From Symsagittifera roscoffensis (lineage: Eukaryota > Xenacoelomorpha > Acoela > Convolutidae): a stretch of 64,000 bases of DNA. The translations under genes and the position numbers were made by a program. The notes beneath the pieces are model-generated. The model saw nothing but the letters and a program-made list of their open reading frames with translations. It made no database searches and was not told the DNA's origin. The DNA lies in NCBI RefSeq assembly GCF_963678635.1, contig NC_087065.1:72117345-72181344 (forward strand). Reading direction: 5' to 3'. How positions within the stretch are numbered: the stretch's first letter is position 1; each line of letters begins with the position of its first letter. Shown here piece after piece: positions 52,801 through 63,860 of this stretch.

Positions 52801-55800
52801 TCTTTCAAACCAGAGTCCAAGAGCTTCATGCTCCAAGGAGTGGGAGATACAAAAATAGTGACGAATAATTTGATTCTGAAAGCGGGGGATGTTGATTTCG
52901 ATGGGTATCCTGACTTTCTGGTAGTCTTGAAGTCGTCCGATAAACCGAAGCTGTTCTTGCTCCAAAATATAAAATGTGTCGGGAAAGATGAGTGCAACGG
53001 GGCCAGAGGACTTTTCACGCGGGATCTCAATTTAGGAGATGTCGAGACGGCTACGTTCTTTGACTATAAGGAAGATGGAGGGAATAATTTGATCTACTCG
53101 TACTACAAAAATGGAGAGTACTTTATGGAGAATAAAGATATAAGTGACAAGGGGGATTCTGCGTTTTTGAAGGTCATGGTTATCGGAGGCCATTGTGGAC
53201 CAGGAGGAAGTGGAGCCGAGGATTGTAAATTTGGAGAAGATGTGAACTACGGGGCTAATTTGCCCGGACCAACTATCAGGTAATTTTTACAGTTTAAACA
53301 AAAGTTATGATTTTATTAAGAGTAATGAACGTAGTTCAGACTCTTATATAGGCCGTGATGTTTTTTTCATTTTTTATTCTTGTGAGCTTTAGTGAGCGTA
53401 GTGTATTATTACGAACCTTTTTTTTCTTACCTGTCCCAAACATAAGTGCCTCTCTTAGTGGCACCTTTGTGGCTTTTTGATAGCATGTGCTTTGACATTC
53501 GATTAGCAATAAGTTAAGACAGTTGATGTTTTTTTAATAAATCAAAGGAACCAAAAAAGCTATTTCTTCGAACAACAGTAAACTGAGAAAAACTCGATTT
53601 CAGAATTTTTTTACTCAATATATCAGGCAATTTTTTAAAATGCATAATTTATACATAATGTGGATTTCCAATTTATTAAATGAAAAGTTAGCGTGATATG
53701 CCTTCAGTTTGTTGTATTCCAAAATATTACATGCAAAATTGTGTCTATTCGTATATGGCGCCTTTTTTGTTGCATCGCATTGGCAATTTATCAGCATATG
53801 TAGCTTCTTTGTTTGTGACTAGTGTTTGCCGGTTGCTAAGCGTTCGTGGTCGAGAGGGCTGGGCTTGAGACTCCAAATCTTGAGTTCGCAGGTTCGAATC
53901 CGATAAGCAAACTTCTACTAATTCGACGCTCTTTTCTTTTTTGCTTATTTCACTTTACGAAACTGCTTTTTTGTCGTGTTCTCGCTAGTGTTAGCGAAGC
54001 GCAGCTTCGACTCTGTATTAGAAAAAGTCTTAAAATTTGTTCAGGCTCAAATTTACTTTTTCGCTGTCTTTCGTTTGATATTTCTTTTCAAATTCAGTTC
54101 ATCTCCTTTGTCAAAAGGAAGGCAAATCACACTATCGAACAGCTAAATTCTAATATCTACGAAAAACGTGATCGAAGTTTCTCTTCGAAAATGGAGTTTA
54201 ATGATCAGATTTCCTATCTAAATAAAAGTTTAACCTTTTGATGCAGTTTTCTCAATTGTGTTAATTTTATTTTAAAAGGGGTCAAACATGGTGCTCGTGA
54301 AATTTAAGGGCATATTTCTTCCCGTTAAATTTCGCAAATTGAAGTTTTTTTTCTAAAACAAGTTAGTATTCTTTTCTGTTTCTTTGCGTTCATTAATCTT
54401 TTCCAACTGTCAGATAGCTATGTTTTACTAAAAAAAAATTTTGATCAACAGGTGTCTGCTCAAAGACAGTAGGCTTTTTTTCGGCTTCGTCAGTTTTGTT
54501 CTGCTGCTTAAATAATATTCGACTTTCTTTCTTGGTAGGTTTGCCTAGAATGCATTTTTATCGAGACATGCGAAAGTTCTTGCAGACCCTGTATTTTTTC
54601 AACGTTTTTCATTTTCGACATGATTTTTTCTATGGTTCCATTGTATCGCAAGTGATGCGGAGCTCCGCTTCGCCTCTATATAAACAATTGTTTTTGTGCT
54701 ATTATACGAGGCCGTTTTTTCTATTCATAGTCGTATGGTTCATTGGAAAATATCCTTGTAATGTTCATGTTTTGGTATCCCAATTATAGTTCCTTTTGCG
54801 ATAAATTTTGTTTTTATCTTTAATATATTGAAGTTGTGAGTTTTCAATTTTTTTCATTAAAAATGCACCTTATTGATAAATTGTGAAGCAATTTTTCAGT
54901 ATCCAACAAAGCTGCTCGGATCAGGGAAAGTACTTGAATCTTCCGTCGGCACTTTGATGTAAAAGAAATTGATAAAATGTTTTTTTTTTCGAAAATTTTC
55001 TCACCGCACGCAAGTATTGGCAGTTTGCCAACATCTATTCTCCTATTTATAAGTGACTACTGTTTGGATTCTCTAAGCGTCAGTTACACAGTTGTGTAGG
55101 GCTGTCGATTGAAACATTGGATGACTGAGGAATAAGGTTCGATTTCCGTACAGGTCATTTTTCAAAACTCTTTACCATTTTTTCTGGCTTTTTTCTCTTA
55201 TGGCCTTTTCACAGCTACTTCTGCTTTGAAAGCGTTTTTGATCTTGCGCATACAAAAGACAGCTTTGTGCAGTTTTTGACTGAGACACCTCAATTTAATT
55301 CGGGATGATTTCTCGGCCGGATTAGTTTGCCGCGCATGCTGCGCGTTGATGGAAATTGAACATTTTGCTCGCAGTATATTAAGTTTGGCAATTTTCAGAC
55401 CGCCTTAACTTTGTAAAAATTGGTCGCAAGACGCCATTGCCTAGCAGTAAAAACAAGTGACTCTTGACTGGGAGACCTGCGCTTCAATCCCGTAGTCCGA
55501 GAGGTTTTTGAATGTCGAAGTTGGTTTTCTTTGACGGCCGATTAAGTAGGCGTGATTCAAGAATATTACAAACGCTATGGCTAATTGGTAAAGGCAATCA
55601 TTTCTTGTTTGTGCGTTATGTGTCAATGAACGAAGTGAAGACGCTTATTTAACTCATGTGCTTTGGTGGCATAATATGTCTCATAGCATCTGTTCTATTT
55701 GCTTTATTGATGGCTAATGTTGTCTTCTCGCCAAGCGACCATGGTGTAGATGCTAGGTGATATTCTTAAGCTGCAGGTCGGCTTTATATTCCGGCACAAG

Positions 55801-56392
55801 TTTTTTTTAGCAAAAATTTTTTTAAGTAGTGTTTTTTTTTAATTTCAATATTCCTTGTCTTTTAGATTTTTTTTTGAGATTTTCTTGCTTGTGTTTGCGG
55901 AGTGTGTAAAATAGTGTGGGTTCGGGTATTTTCTGAATAATAAAATCAATTTTTATTTCTAATAGGTACGAAACCCATGGATCTGATGGCAAGTCTCGTA
56001 AATCAGTGTGGACTCAACTATCTCAATCAACCCATCAAGCCCTCCAGTCGCCTTCAGTCATTTTTGGACTGGGACAAGTTCCCAACTTCGTTGAAAAACT
56101 AACTATAACACTAGCCACCAGAGAGGGAGGGAAAGTGGCGGAAGCGTCGATGGAAAACGTGATTCCTAACTCACAGCTCATTTTGATTCCATATCCTCCA
56201 GACAAGCCTTCGAAATGGACGTTCCAGTTGCTGCTCACTCCCAGTGACATCATCTGGAAGTTCGCAATTGCCTTGTTCAGTGTGGTTGTGGTGCTTGGCA
56301 TAATTGTTCTCATACTGCAGTATCAAGAGAAACGAGAAGACGATGCAGAAAAACGCGAAGAGGCGCATAAGTTCCACTTTGACGCCATGTGA
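49318..56392 (+). CDS. ITFG1: ITFG1 (LINKIN/TIP), FG-GAP repeat membrane protein (3 exons)
   Basis: Exons 49318-49849, 52418-53279 and 55966-56392, 1821 bases, 606 codons plus stop; family members are about 600-615 residues. Introns are GT-AG, phases 1 and 2. The N-terminus is a signal peptide (MTTTQNFLLLLTIASFHS), followed by FG-GAP/VCBS repeats with Ca2+-binding-like loops (GDFNNDKYTDIV, GDFNADNTLDLAV, LDVNGDQVPDF, VDVDLDGKQEIVLP, GDVDFDGYPDFLV). Exon 3 gives GLGQVPNFVEKL, NSQLILIPYPPDKPS, one transmembrane helix (IALFSVVVVLGIIVLILQYQ) and the cytosolic end EEAHKFHFDAM, a hallmark of the family. Known roles: cell-surface adhesion of migrating cells (LINKIN), with RUVBL1/2 as partners. Confidence 0.96.
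50440..51090 (+). repeat. Intronic dispersed repeat with tRNA-like head, copy 1
   Basis: Starts near GTGGCTAGTGTTTG and AAGCGTCC, then a tRNA-like stretch with GCAGAGTGGTTAGT and GCAGATCGAAACC (weak A and B boxes), then TTCTCGCTAGTGGTTGCGAAG with a GAAGCTTCGCCTC hairpin, then the CCCAGCGAAATAAAAATTT block. Copy 2 is at 53800-54480 and partial copies at 58590-59620. A composite SINE-like family is the likely reading. Confidence 0.55.
52326..52386 (+). ncRNA. 5S rRNA-like remnant before ITFG1 exon 2
   Basis: CACTACACGGCC, CTTGAATACG and AAGTTAAGCAGGATCGATG, in this order, match parts of the first two thirds of metazoan 5S rRNA, including the AAGCTAAGCAGGGTCGG internal promoter region with a few changes. 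The 3' third is missing. A truncated pseudogene or 5S-derived SINE head. Confidence 0.45.
52418..53279 (+). CDS. ITFG1: ITFG1 exon 2
   Basis: Acceptor GTTTTTTAG/TG, donor ATCAG/GTAATT. The first codon is split (G/TG, Val). It carries two FG-GAP calcium-type loops and a Cys-rich segment (GPGGSGAEDCKFGEDVNYG). Confidence 0.93.
53800..54480 (+). repeat. Intronic dispersed repeat with tRNA-like head, copy 2
   Basis: The head holds CGTGGTCGAGAGGGCTGGG and CAGGTTCGAATCC, good A and B boxes. The body has TGTTCTCGCTAGTGTTAGCG and a GTTCAGGCTCAAATTTAC block, and continues to the same AAAACAAGTTAGTATT end as copy 1. It lies in ITFG1 intron 2. Confidence 0.6.
55040..55810 (+). repeat. Further tRNA-like SINE heads in ITFG1 intron 2
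   Basis: Three spaced segments resemble tRNA heads: 55070-55160 (GGTTCGATTTCC B box), 55430-55500 (GCGCTTCAATCCC) and 55715-55800 (weak). The first and last follow a TAGTGTTTG or TAATGTTG leader like the family above. Confidence 0.4.
55966..56392 (+). CDS. ITFG1: ITFG1 exon 3
   Basis: Acceptor TTTCTAATAG/G, completing Arg across the junction (PTIRYETHGSDG). It encodes the membrane-proximal domain, the transmembrane helix and the short cytosolic tail. Stop TGA 56390-56392. Confidence 0.95.
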
Positions 56393-57508
56393 AAAATGAT
56401 GACAAGGACTCAGTTTATATTTAGGTCTACTGCTTTTTTTCTGCTTAAGTTGTAGCAGGGCAATGAATAGTGAATAGGAGTTGCATAAATTTGAAAACAA
56501 TAACCGATAGCTGTGCAAACTTGCAGGGCACCGAATATTTTGATCACTTCTGTAAAAAATTCGGACGAAAAAAAAATTAAGACGTTTTTGTGCGATTTCA
56601 TTTCTTAACACTTCGTAAATGCGCCAATTGGCTGTTTTATTTGGTACCTGCGTTATAGCGTTGAAAGAAAAGCAACCACACAAAAATCTTACCTTCGGTA
56701 CACGTGTTAATGGTCTTGGCAGGGCGACCATTCGTAACAGGCGACGATTCGTAAGAAGCGACAATTGGTAACAAGGCATTGGCAAGTAGAAAGTAGAGTA
56801 CGCTTGCTCCGCTGCGCTTTTATCCAGCAAGAGGAAAACTGCGCGTGAATCAGTGATCATCGGTATATCTTCTGTTACGAGTTATCGATTGTAACGAATT
56901 GTCGCCTGCCACGAATTTTCCACTCACGAACGGTCTTGTGGTTATTTTAATTATACGAACCAAAATATTTTTTGAAGAGGGTTGTGCGCTCGGCGTGTTC
57001 CACGTTTTGCAAGATAAACTTAGCAGTGGGCCTTGAATAGCTTGTGTTGAATTGGTGCTTGGATCAATCGAATTTATTAAAATAACTGCTGTTTTTCTGG
57101 GAACTATTAGTATGTATATCATAGCGTTTTAAATTCTCTCGAAATCATAATGTTAAGCATGTACATACAGTTGAAGTTAGTTTAATAAAAAAAATCTTAA
57201 TCTTGTTATTTTCATCAGAAGAAAAGGGCAAGAACTACAAAAAGCAAAAAATATATATGAAGCTGTTTTTAATATTAACCCTTGCGAGAGGAAGTCTCAT
57301 CTAATTCCCCGATGAGAATACTTTTTCCCATAATAAGCTTTCCGTCAATTGAACTTGCTTAATTATTGAACCTTCAGACACCTTCCCACTTGGTCTATAG
57401 GTAACGCGATTGCCTCTGTACCCTTTGGTTTAGGGTTCAAGTCACCACTTGGAGCTTGTTTTTTTTTTCAGTATGTACAGGAGTTAATCAACAACACTTG
57501 TAACTACG
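56393..57508. other. ITFG1 3' region and foldback repeat
   Basis: No gene. A foldback with repeated GGCGAC-ATTCGTAAC units lies at 56721-56930. AATAAA occurs at about 57184, 790 bases after the stop, a possible polyadenylation site. A tRNA-like GGTCTATAGGTAAC / AGGGTTCAAGTC pair lies at 57392-57455. Confidence 0.4.
56721..56930. repeat. Foldback element with tandem terminal units
   Basis: Three tandem 17-base units (GGCGACCATTCGTAAC, GGCGACGATTCGTAAG, AGCGACAATTGGTAAC) at 56723-56772 are matched by inverted units (GTTACGAGTTATCGATT, GTAACGAATTGTCGCC) at 56873-56925. A small MITE-like foldback. Confidence 0.65.
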
Positions 57509-57613
57509 ATGAAAATTGCGCACAACAAAATCCATGTAGCAACTAAGCTGACAAAACACGTGTTTTGTCAGCTTAGTTGCCACATCATGGATTTTGCTGT
57601 GAGCAATTTTGAT
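57509..57613. repeat. Near-perfect palindrome of about 105 bp
   Basis: The core, 57539-57580, is a perfect 42-base palindrome centred on CACGTG (arms GCAACTAAGCTGACAAAAC). Imperfect arms extend it to about 51 and 54 bases. The arm sequence recurs singly at 50221, 51663-51682 and 58072-58090. Confidence 0.85.
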
Positions 57614-60600
57614 TTTAGATTTCTCTGAGAAGTTAAATATCAATTTTTCTCAAATCGGATTTGTGCTAATCAGAAAAGAGTCCAGTTTTTCTAACTTGGG
57701 ACAATTTCAAAAAGGTTTAACCGTAAATTGGTTTAGAAAGTCAGAGCTTTATCTTGAAATTTTTTCAAAAATTCAAAAATGTTCATCAGTAAGTTTCGGC
57801 TTATATTATTCCGGCTTATTGGCCTTATATTGCGTCCTTTAATAAGCAAAAAAAATTGTTTACGTGTGTGTGTGTAATGAAGGGGATGGGACTTTAAACG
57901 TTTTTAGCAGTCTGTAAGTCTTTTTTTTTTAATTTCGTTTTTTCTTTTTTCTTCTCGCCTTAATGAGTTTTGGCATATTTTATATCGTCTTATAGTTGGA
58001 AAATTGTCTTCTGAATTTCTTTTTTTGCTTTTTCGTTTTTTTCTCGGTTCAAATGATTACGTTTTTTTTGTTTTGTCGGCTTAGTTAACTGATTGTGTAT
58101 GGTTTTAAGGATAGAAATTAGTTATTATTAGTCAAACAATTCAGGTCGGTTGTAATATAAAAAATCGAACTAAAGTTTTTATGACAACAATTTTAAAGGT
58201 AATTTTTTCAGCTTTTTTGAGTCAATTTTTCTGTATGTTTCCTTGTAAAATGAAGGTAGCAAATTGTTACTCGAGGACGAGTGCTTATAGTAGCGCTTTT
58301 TAATATCTGCTAATTCATTCAGCACTTTTGAAAGGCCATAAGTTTCATAACTAGAGAATTTTATTGCTCTCGGCCAAAAAGTCAGAAAACTTAAATTCGT
58401 GTTTTATTTTCAAACAAATTTTAAAAACTCTAAGAAACTGTTTTTTCGAAATATTTTATTAGATAAATCTCTGGGTTTTGCCATTAAAAACCTTCACCTG
58501 CAATTTTTTTTAATTTTAAGAATCGTTCGTGCTTGCTTTTTGAAGAAGTACTGCATTTTGAGCAAACGATCAATATTTCTTTTTGAAAAAGTCGATGAAC
58601 GCAGTGAAGACTCTTATATTGGTCTTGGTGTTTACCAGTGAAAAGCCTTAGTCTTGAAACGTGTTCGCGCTCAAGTTATTTTTCGCGGTTTGATTTGTGA
58701 TTTTTGTTCATTTTATTTGTTAAAAGGAAAGCAAACTCCACTAGCAATCAGCGAAAGTGTAAAGATGACGAAAAATATGATCGACTTCTAATTTCGAAAG
58801 TTAATTTTCAGTTTCAGAATTCCCAGCGAAATAATTTTTTTTACCTATGTAACCAGTTTCTCAAATTGAGATGATTTGGTCCAGAACGTGTCAATCTTAA
58901 TTTTTTTTATTGAAATTTAAAGAGCAATTTATATTTTTACTTTGAAATAACATATCAGGTTTGTTTTCTGTTTCCTTGAATTTATTGACTCTTTTTCAAT
59001 TGTCTGTTGGCTTTGTTTTTTCTTTGTGATGAATGTTGTTCAGACTTTAATATAGGTCGCGATGATTTTTTTGCGTTTTTTTTCAGGAAAAGTCTCGAAG
59101 TTTGTTCAGGCTCAAATTTGATCGCGGTTTGACTGATTTCTGCTTAAGTTAGCTCATTTCCATAATTGAGCTTGCCTTCCTTTTAACAAAGGAAATGAAA
59201 TTTTTGAGCCTGAACAAACTTCAAGACTTTTCCTGAAAAAAATTGGACAAACAGAAGGCAAATTCGACTAGAATGTTAAAAGGAAAGCAAACTCAACAAT
59301 CTAGCAGCGAAAGTATAAAGGTAAGGAATAATAAATTGTCTTCTACTTTCGAAAGTGAAACTTAATTATCGAATTTGCCAGCGAAATAAAAATTTTACCT
59401 ATTTTCCAGTTTTCTCAAATTGGGTTGATTTTATCACAAAAGTGGTAATCATAAATTTTTCTAAAACTTCAAGTGTCTTTAAGGCATCTATTCTCTGAAA
59501 TTTGAGATTTTTTTCAAAAAATAGGTCTGTATTTTTTCTGTTTATTACTTCGTTCATTGACTCTTTTTCCAACTGTCTGTTGCCTATGCTTTTAAATTTC
59601 GGAATCTTGAATCATCAAGCTCACTTTTTACCTGCAGTTATGCTATGAGAGCGTGTAATTTGCCTATCATGTATAAGTGAATTTGAGGGGATTTCATGAG
59701 AAATCAACGGTCTTCTTAGTAATCCTCGTTTTTCAAATTTTTCTAAATTTGAACTTTATGTGACATATTAGTCGTATTATAGAAACTTGTCTTCGATAGA
59801 AAGTTAAATAACGCCTAAATACTGTGCCTAAATAACGCTACAACAAATCGCTACTACAACGAAAAAAAATTGTTAAAAGATGCATTTGCATAAGATAATG
59901 AAATTTTTATACTAAAATTACACCAAAACTATATCATGCAGAAGGGGATTCTTAAGTAGGTCCGTCCAAAAGAGAGAGGGAAATTGTTGCGAAGATCCGG
60001 CATCAAAATCGGATCCTCAAACGTATTAATGTGAGTGTCAGCAATTTTCAGACTATCTCATGAAGTAAAAAAAAAAACCCGCGCGACCTAAATATTTGTA
60101 GATTTATTCAACAATCAGTTTTCTAGACGCTAGAGTTTTGGATCCCAATTCGAGATTGTAAAGGCTTAATTGTGATTCTACATACAATAGCCTGTAGTAG
60201 CTGTTGTCAGATAAGTAACTCAAGTTGCCCGAAGAATAAATTTAACATAATTAAGTAGTTCGAAATCTGTAATTTATGGAGCAACAGTTCATGCTCCCTT
60301 TCCCCTAAATGACCAAGTGTAGAAGCTCCACTATTCGATTTTTAGTTTTGAAAACCAAATATCTACTAAATATTTGTTTCAAATCATTTCCTTCGATTAA
60401 CTTGCAAAGTTTTTACGTGGAATTGAACTCGTTTGGCATATGAATCAAATAAAAAATCTTTCTCTCAAGTTGTGAATTTGATCATGTTTTTTTTCGCTAA
60501 ATTTATCTTCTGAAAAGTGAGTGTTTTCTCGCATTTGAAATGATTTTCTGAAGGGATGGGAAACTGGGGTAGTATCATTGATCGTAACTTACAATCCGTA

Positions 60601-63252
60601 TGCCGTATCGGCTACATAAGTAAAAAAAGAAAGAAGATTTTTACAAATGAATATAAGAAAACAAAAACTACATTTCCTAAGGGTTTGAACGATTCACGAC
60701 AGGGCGATCCTTAAAAGATTGTTTGTAGGGCTGTTCCGCTCAAACACCTGTGAGGACGCGAACAGTCAGAAATGGAAGTGCGTTTTCATTTATTTGAAAG
60801 AAAATTCGAAACCTTTTAAATCAAATTAACAGCAAATCAATCCAAGTGAAAAAGTGAAGTTTTGAGACTTTGAGGTGCAATCTTGAGGTTTTTTTGCGTT
60901 GATCGTAGTTTTATCCATTTGCTTAGTGCGCATAAAATGAAACAGAGTCATAAGGTCGAAATCATACCGAATCAATGAAGATTGATTGCGCAGAATATAA
61001 CATAATTAATAATATGATTATTACGATTTCGCGGCAATCAGCTGGTGATAGCTTTTGAAATTTTACCAATAATAATCACGGCAATCGCCATATAGGCACG
61101 CATAGCCCAAGTGCAGTCTATTAATATCCACGTTTGCTAACTTACAGGTTTGTTTCATCGTTATTTGTGAATTCAAATATGAAGCGCAAGAACGACAGAA
61201 AATAAAATAGTGAAAAAATTGTTTGCTCCTGCGTCAGAAAACTGCTAATTGTTTTGATGATTCCGCGCTGACGGAAAGAACCAGTTGCGTTAGTTTCAAA
61301 TGTTTTCAATTTTCTGGTATAAGCTTTTTAGATTTTCTAATATCTGTTGCCTCAAAATCAGGTATGGTTAATTTTAGACGCCGGTTCAAATAGTTTTTTC
61401 AATTATTTTTAATTGTAACGAGATAGATAACCAAATTCATCGATTTTCTAACGACTTCATGTAAGCCAAAAAGTTCAAGCTTTTGTGCTGTGTATGGGGA
61501 TTTTTCAGCACCTAAAACATCTTAATGATGGGTTTATTGAGTGGTAAAAAAGCCTTGAAAAATAAATTGTTCTATTTATGATCCAGCTACATCGTTTCAT
61601 CCAAATTATGCGGAATTTTTATTACTATTATCTCTAGTTGCAGAAAAAACGACAAAAATGAAGACATCATTTGTTTGCTAGAATTCAAAAAGTTGCATTT
61701 TCTTTGGCCTGTGGCTTACAAGACATCAAACTTTGAGTACTAAACTGTAATCATAAGCAGACTTTTTGACGGATTAACTACCCCACTGGAATATCACAAG
61801 CTTTGAGGAATTGGTTCATAAACCGTGATTTTAGATACTTAATCCATCAATCAGTCTGCTCGATTATGTTGAACGTAAGTAACAAATTTTTCAGATGCTA
61901 GCTGAGACATAGATCGAAGAAGTCGTTAAAGCAAATTTGTCCTGTTTTTCAAAACGGGCTTCCTTCCGAAGAATAAATTTATCTGAAAGCACACAAAAAC
62001 TTACTCAGAAACAGCAGCCCTTAATTTTTTTGTTCTATCTTTTTTTTAAACTTTAATTGCTTATGTTTTATTTCGAGACTTTCCAACAGCTTTTTAATTG
62101 AAAACTCAATTTCTATCAAGTCAGATGGTGATCTACTGATATGACCCTTGAATGTGAAAGTTTCAGGTCAGAATCATTGATGAAGTGATTGGAAGTTCCA
62201 GTCTATAAGGTTCCACTCGTGAATAAGGTTTCTAAAAGCATAATTTTTCTGAAATTTTTAAATGAACTGAGTAAGTACAATCTCAAGTTGATAGTTTTCA
62301 AGGCTTACTTTTGTAGTTTGCTTCTTTGCGTAGGTTTTATCGCAGCTCGCAGAAAAACTTGTAAACAGACTGGCAGGCTAAAAAGCAGAAAGATTTTCCA
62401 TTATACAAATTAGCAAGCATAAAGCCAGTTGTAAGCAACTGGTTTTTAAATATCCTTAACACTTACCCAATTTTAATAGTAAAAATTAACACAACGTTAA
62501 CTTAACAATTCACCCAACTCCAATCAGTTGAGACTGAATGTGCAATATTTTATTCCGACTTCCGAAGAAAAAGCCGAATATCTATGCTTGGTGTGGTTTT
62601 TTCAGTTATTTTTTCTAACGAGATATAACCAAGTTCATCGATTTTCTAACGAATTCACGAAAACCAAAAAGTTCAAGCTTTTGTGCTGTCAATTTTCGAC
62701 TTCTTAACGAAGCGTTTTTGACGGAGTATTTTTATAGCAGCTGAAAGATATTGTTGTTTGAGCTCAAATCTAAAAAGATATTCTACCTGTGATTATTTTT
62801 CGTAAAGTAACGGGGGTTTGAAAATTGCTAATTTGGCCAATATTGGACAATTAACGCGCGATATATTGCGTTCTAGGACCACGCAGAATTTTGCGTTCCA
62901 AATTGAATTGAAGTCAGCAATTTAATGCCACTAAAACAATACGAGACGCTAAACACACTCTCAGTACTTCACATAGCGTTATTTAGTCCTATATTCAACA
63001 AAAAATACTTTCTAATTGGCCTTAAGTGCAGTGGGAACATTCAGGGCTTCGCCATGATATACGAGCAGTCTTGTTTAGTATTAAAAACGATAGCGGGGGC
63101 TGTGAAAGTAACACGAAAAACTCCAACTACAGAAGTTTCGGCTGTGAATTTCAAATGCTAAAGAAAAATCGAAACTTTAAAGTATACAAACATATTTAAA
63201 CATGTTAACATATTAAATTGGTCTGAACTTTCTCATTTTTTTCAGACTGTAG
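57614..63252. repeat. AT-rich gene-free region with dispersed repeats
   Basis: No gene supported. It contains copies of the intronic repeat (58590-59060 and 59081-59620), an inverted repeat with AGGCTCAAATT arms (59082-59120 and 59195-59240), and a 90-base direct repeat pair at 61410-61495 and 62610-62695 (both with AAAAAGTTCAAGCTTTTG). The short frames at 57609, 58399, 62189 and 62925 have no recognisable features. Most of 59620-61400 shows nothing I can name. Confidence 0.5.
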
Positions 63253-63590
63253 TTGAGGGTCCAGAAGTGCTGCCTACCAGTGGTGGACTCGGCGGTTGGT
63301 CAAACAGCTTCAAATTGCACTTGTTCTATCCTCCCCCTCCCCATTTTGGGAGCGCAAAAAGCTTACTCGGACTGGGTTTTTGGTTACGGAGTTTCCTTGG
63401 TCGGTCGGGTTTTAACCCTAATACTTTTTCGCGCCGGCATAAAACCCAACCGCAAATGTTATGCCTGCTCCCCGTGTAATCGCGAAGTCATCCGGTTCCA
63501 AGCAAGCGTGTGGTGCCACATTTGTGGATGAGCTCATTTAAAATGCGTCGGTTTAAACATGTTGAGTCATCATCACAGAGTTTTTTTGTC
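63253..63590 (+). pseudogene. Dead LINE ORF start with 2A-like remnant and PHD-like finger
   Basis: The frame contains LTLILFRAGIKPNRK, which resembles an eroded 2A-like segment, directly followed by CYACSPCNREVIRF, then VWCHICG, a TGA, and AHLKCVGL. Cys-X2-Cys, Cys-X2-Cys, His and Cys fall at PHD-finger spacing. LINE ORFs of several CR1-like families begin with a hydrophobic run, a 2A-like peptide and a PHD finger. The finger is cut by a stop at 63531. Confidence 0.5.
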
Positions 63591-63860
63591 CCACTTGTTC
63601 AGTCAATTATCTGCATCTTTTCCCTCCTGATAAACTCAGCAACTCGCTCCCGACCAACCTCTATCCCTTCTTTAACAACACTCTGCCCAGTAAATAACGC
63701 CGCCTCGATTTTAAACACCGACACTATTAGTTCAATTATCTGCCACAAACTTCCTTTAACCAAGCAAATCCACTCTCTCCGTTAACAAAGACCCTGAATC
63801 TTCTGCAAAAAAACTGTGATTGAATCTTTGGTGAAGCACCTGAAAAAGCAGCCCTAATGT
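63591..63860 (+). other. Low-complexity remnant after the LINE fragment
   Basis: A Ser/Thr-rich frame (63510-63785) may be the shifted continuation of the LINE ORF. Nothing further is recognisable. Confidence 0.25.

Noticed and set aside
57609-57842. 77-codon frame near the palindrome
   Set aside because: AT-rich low-complexity text, no ATG context, no family.
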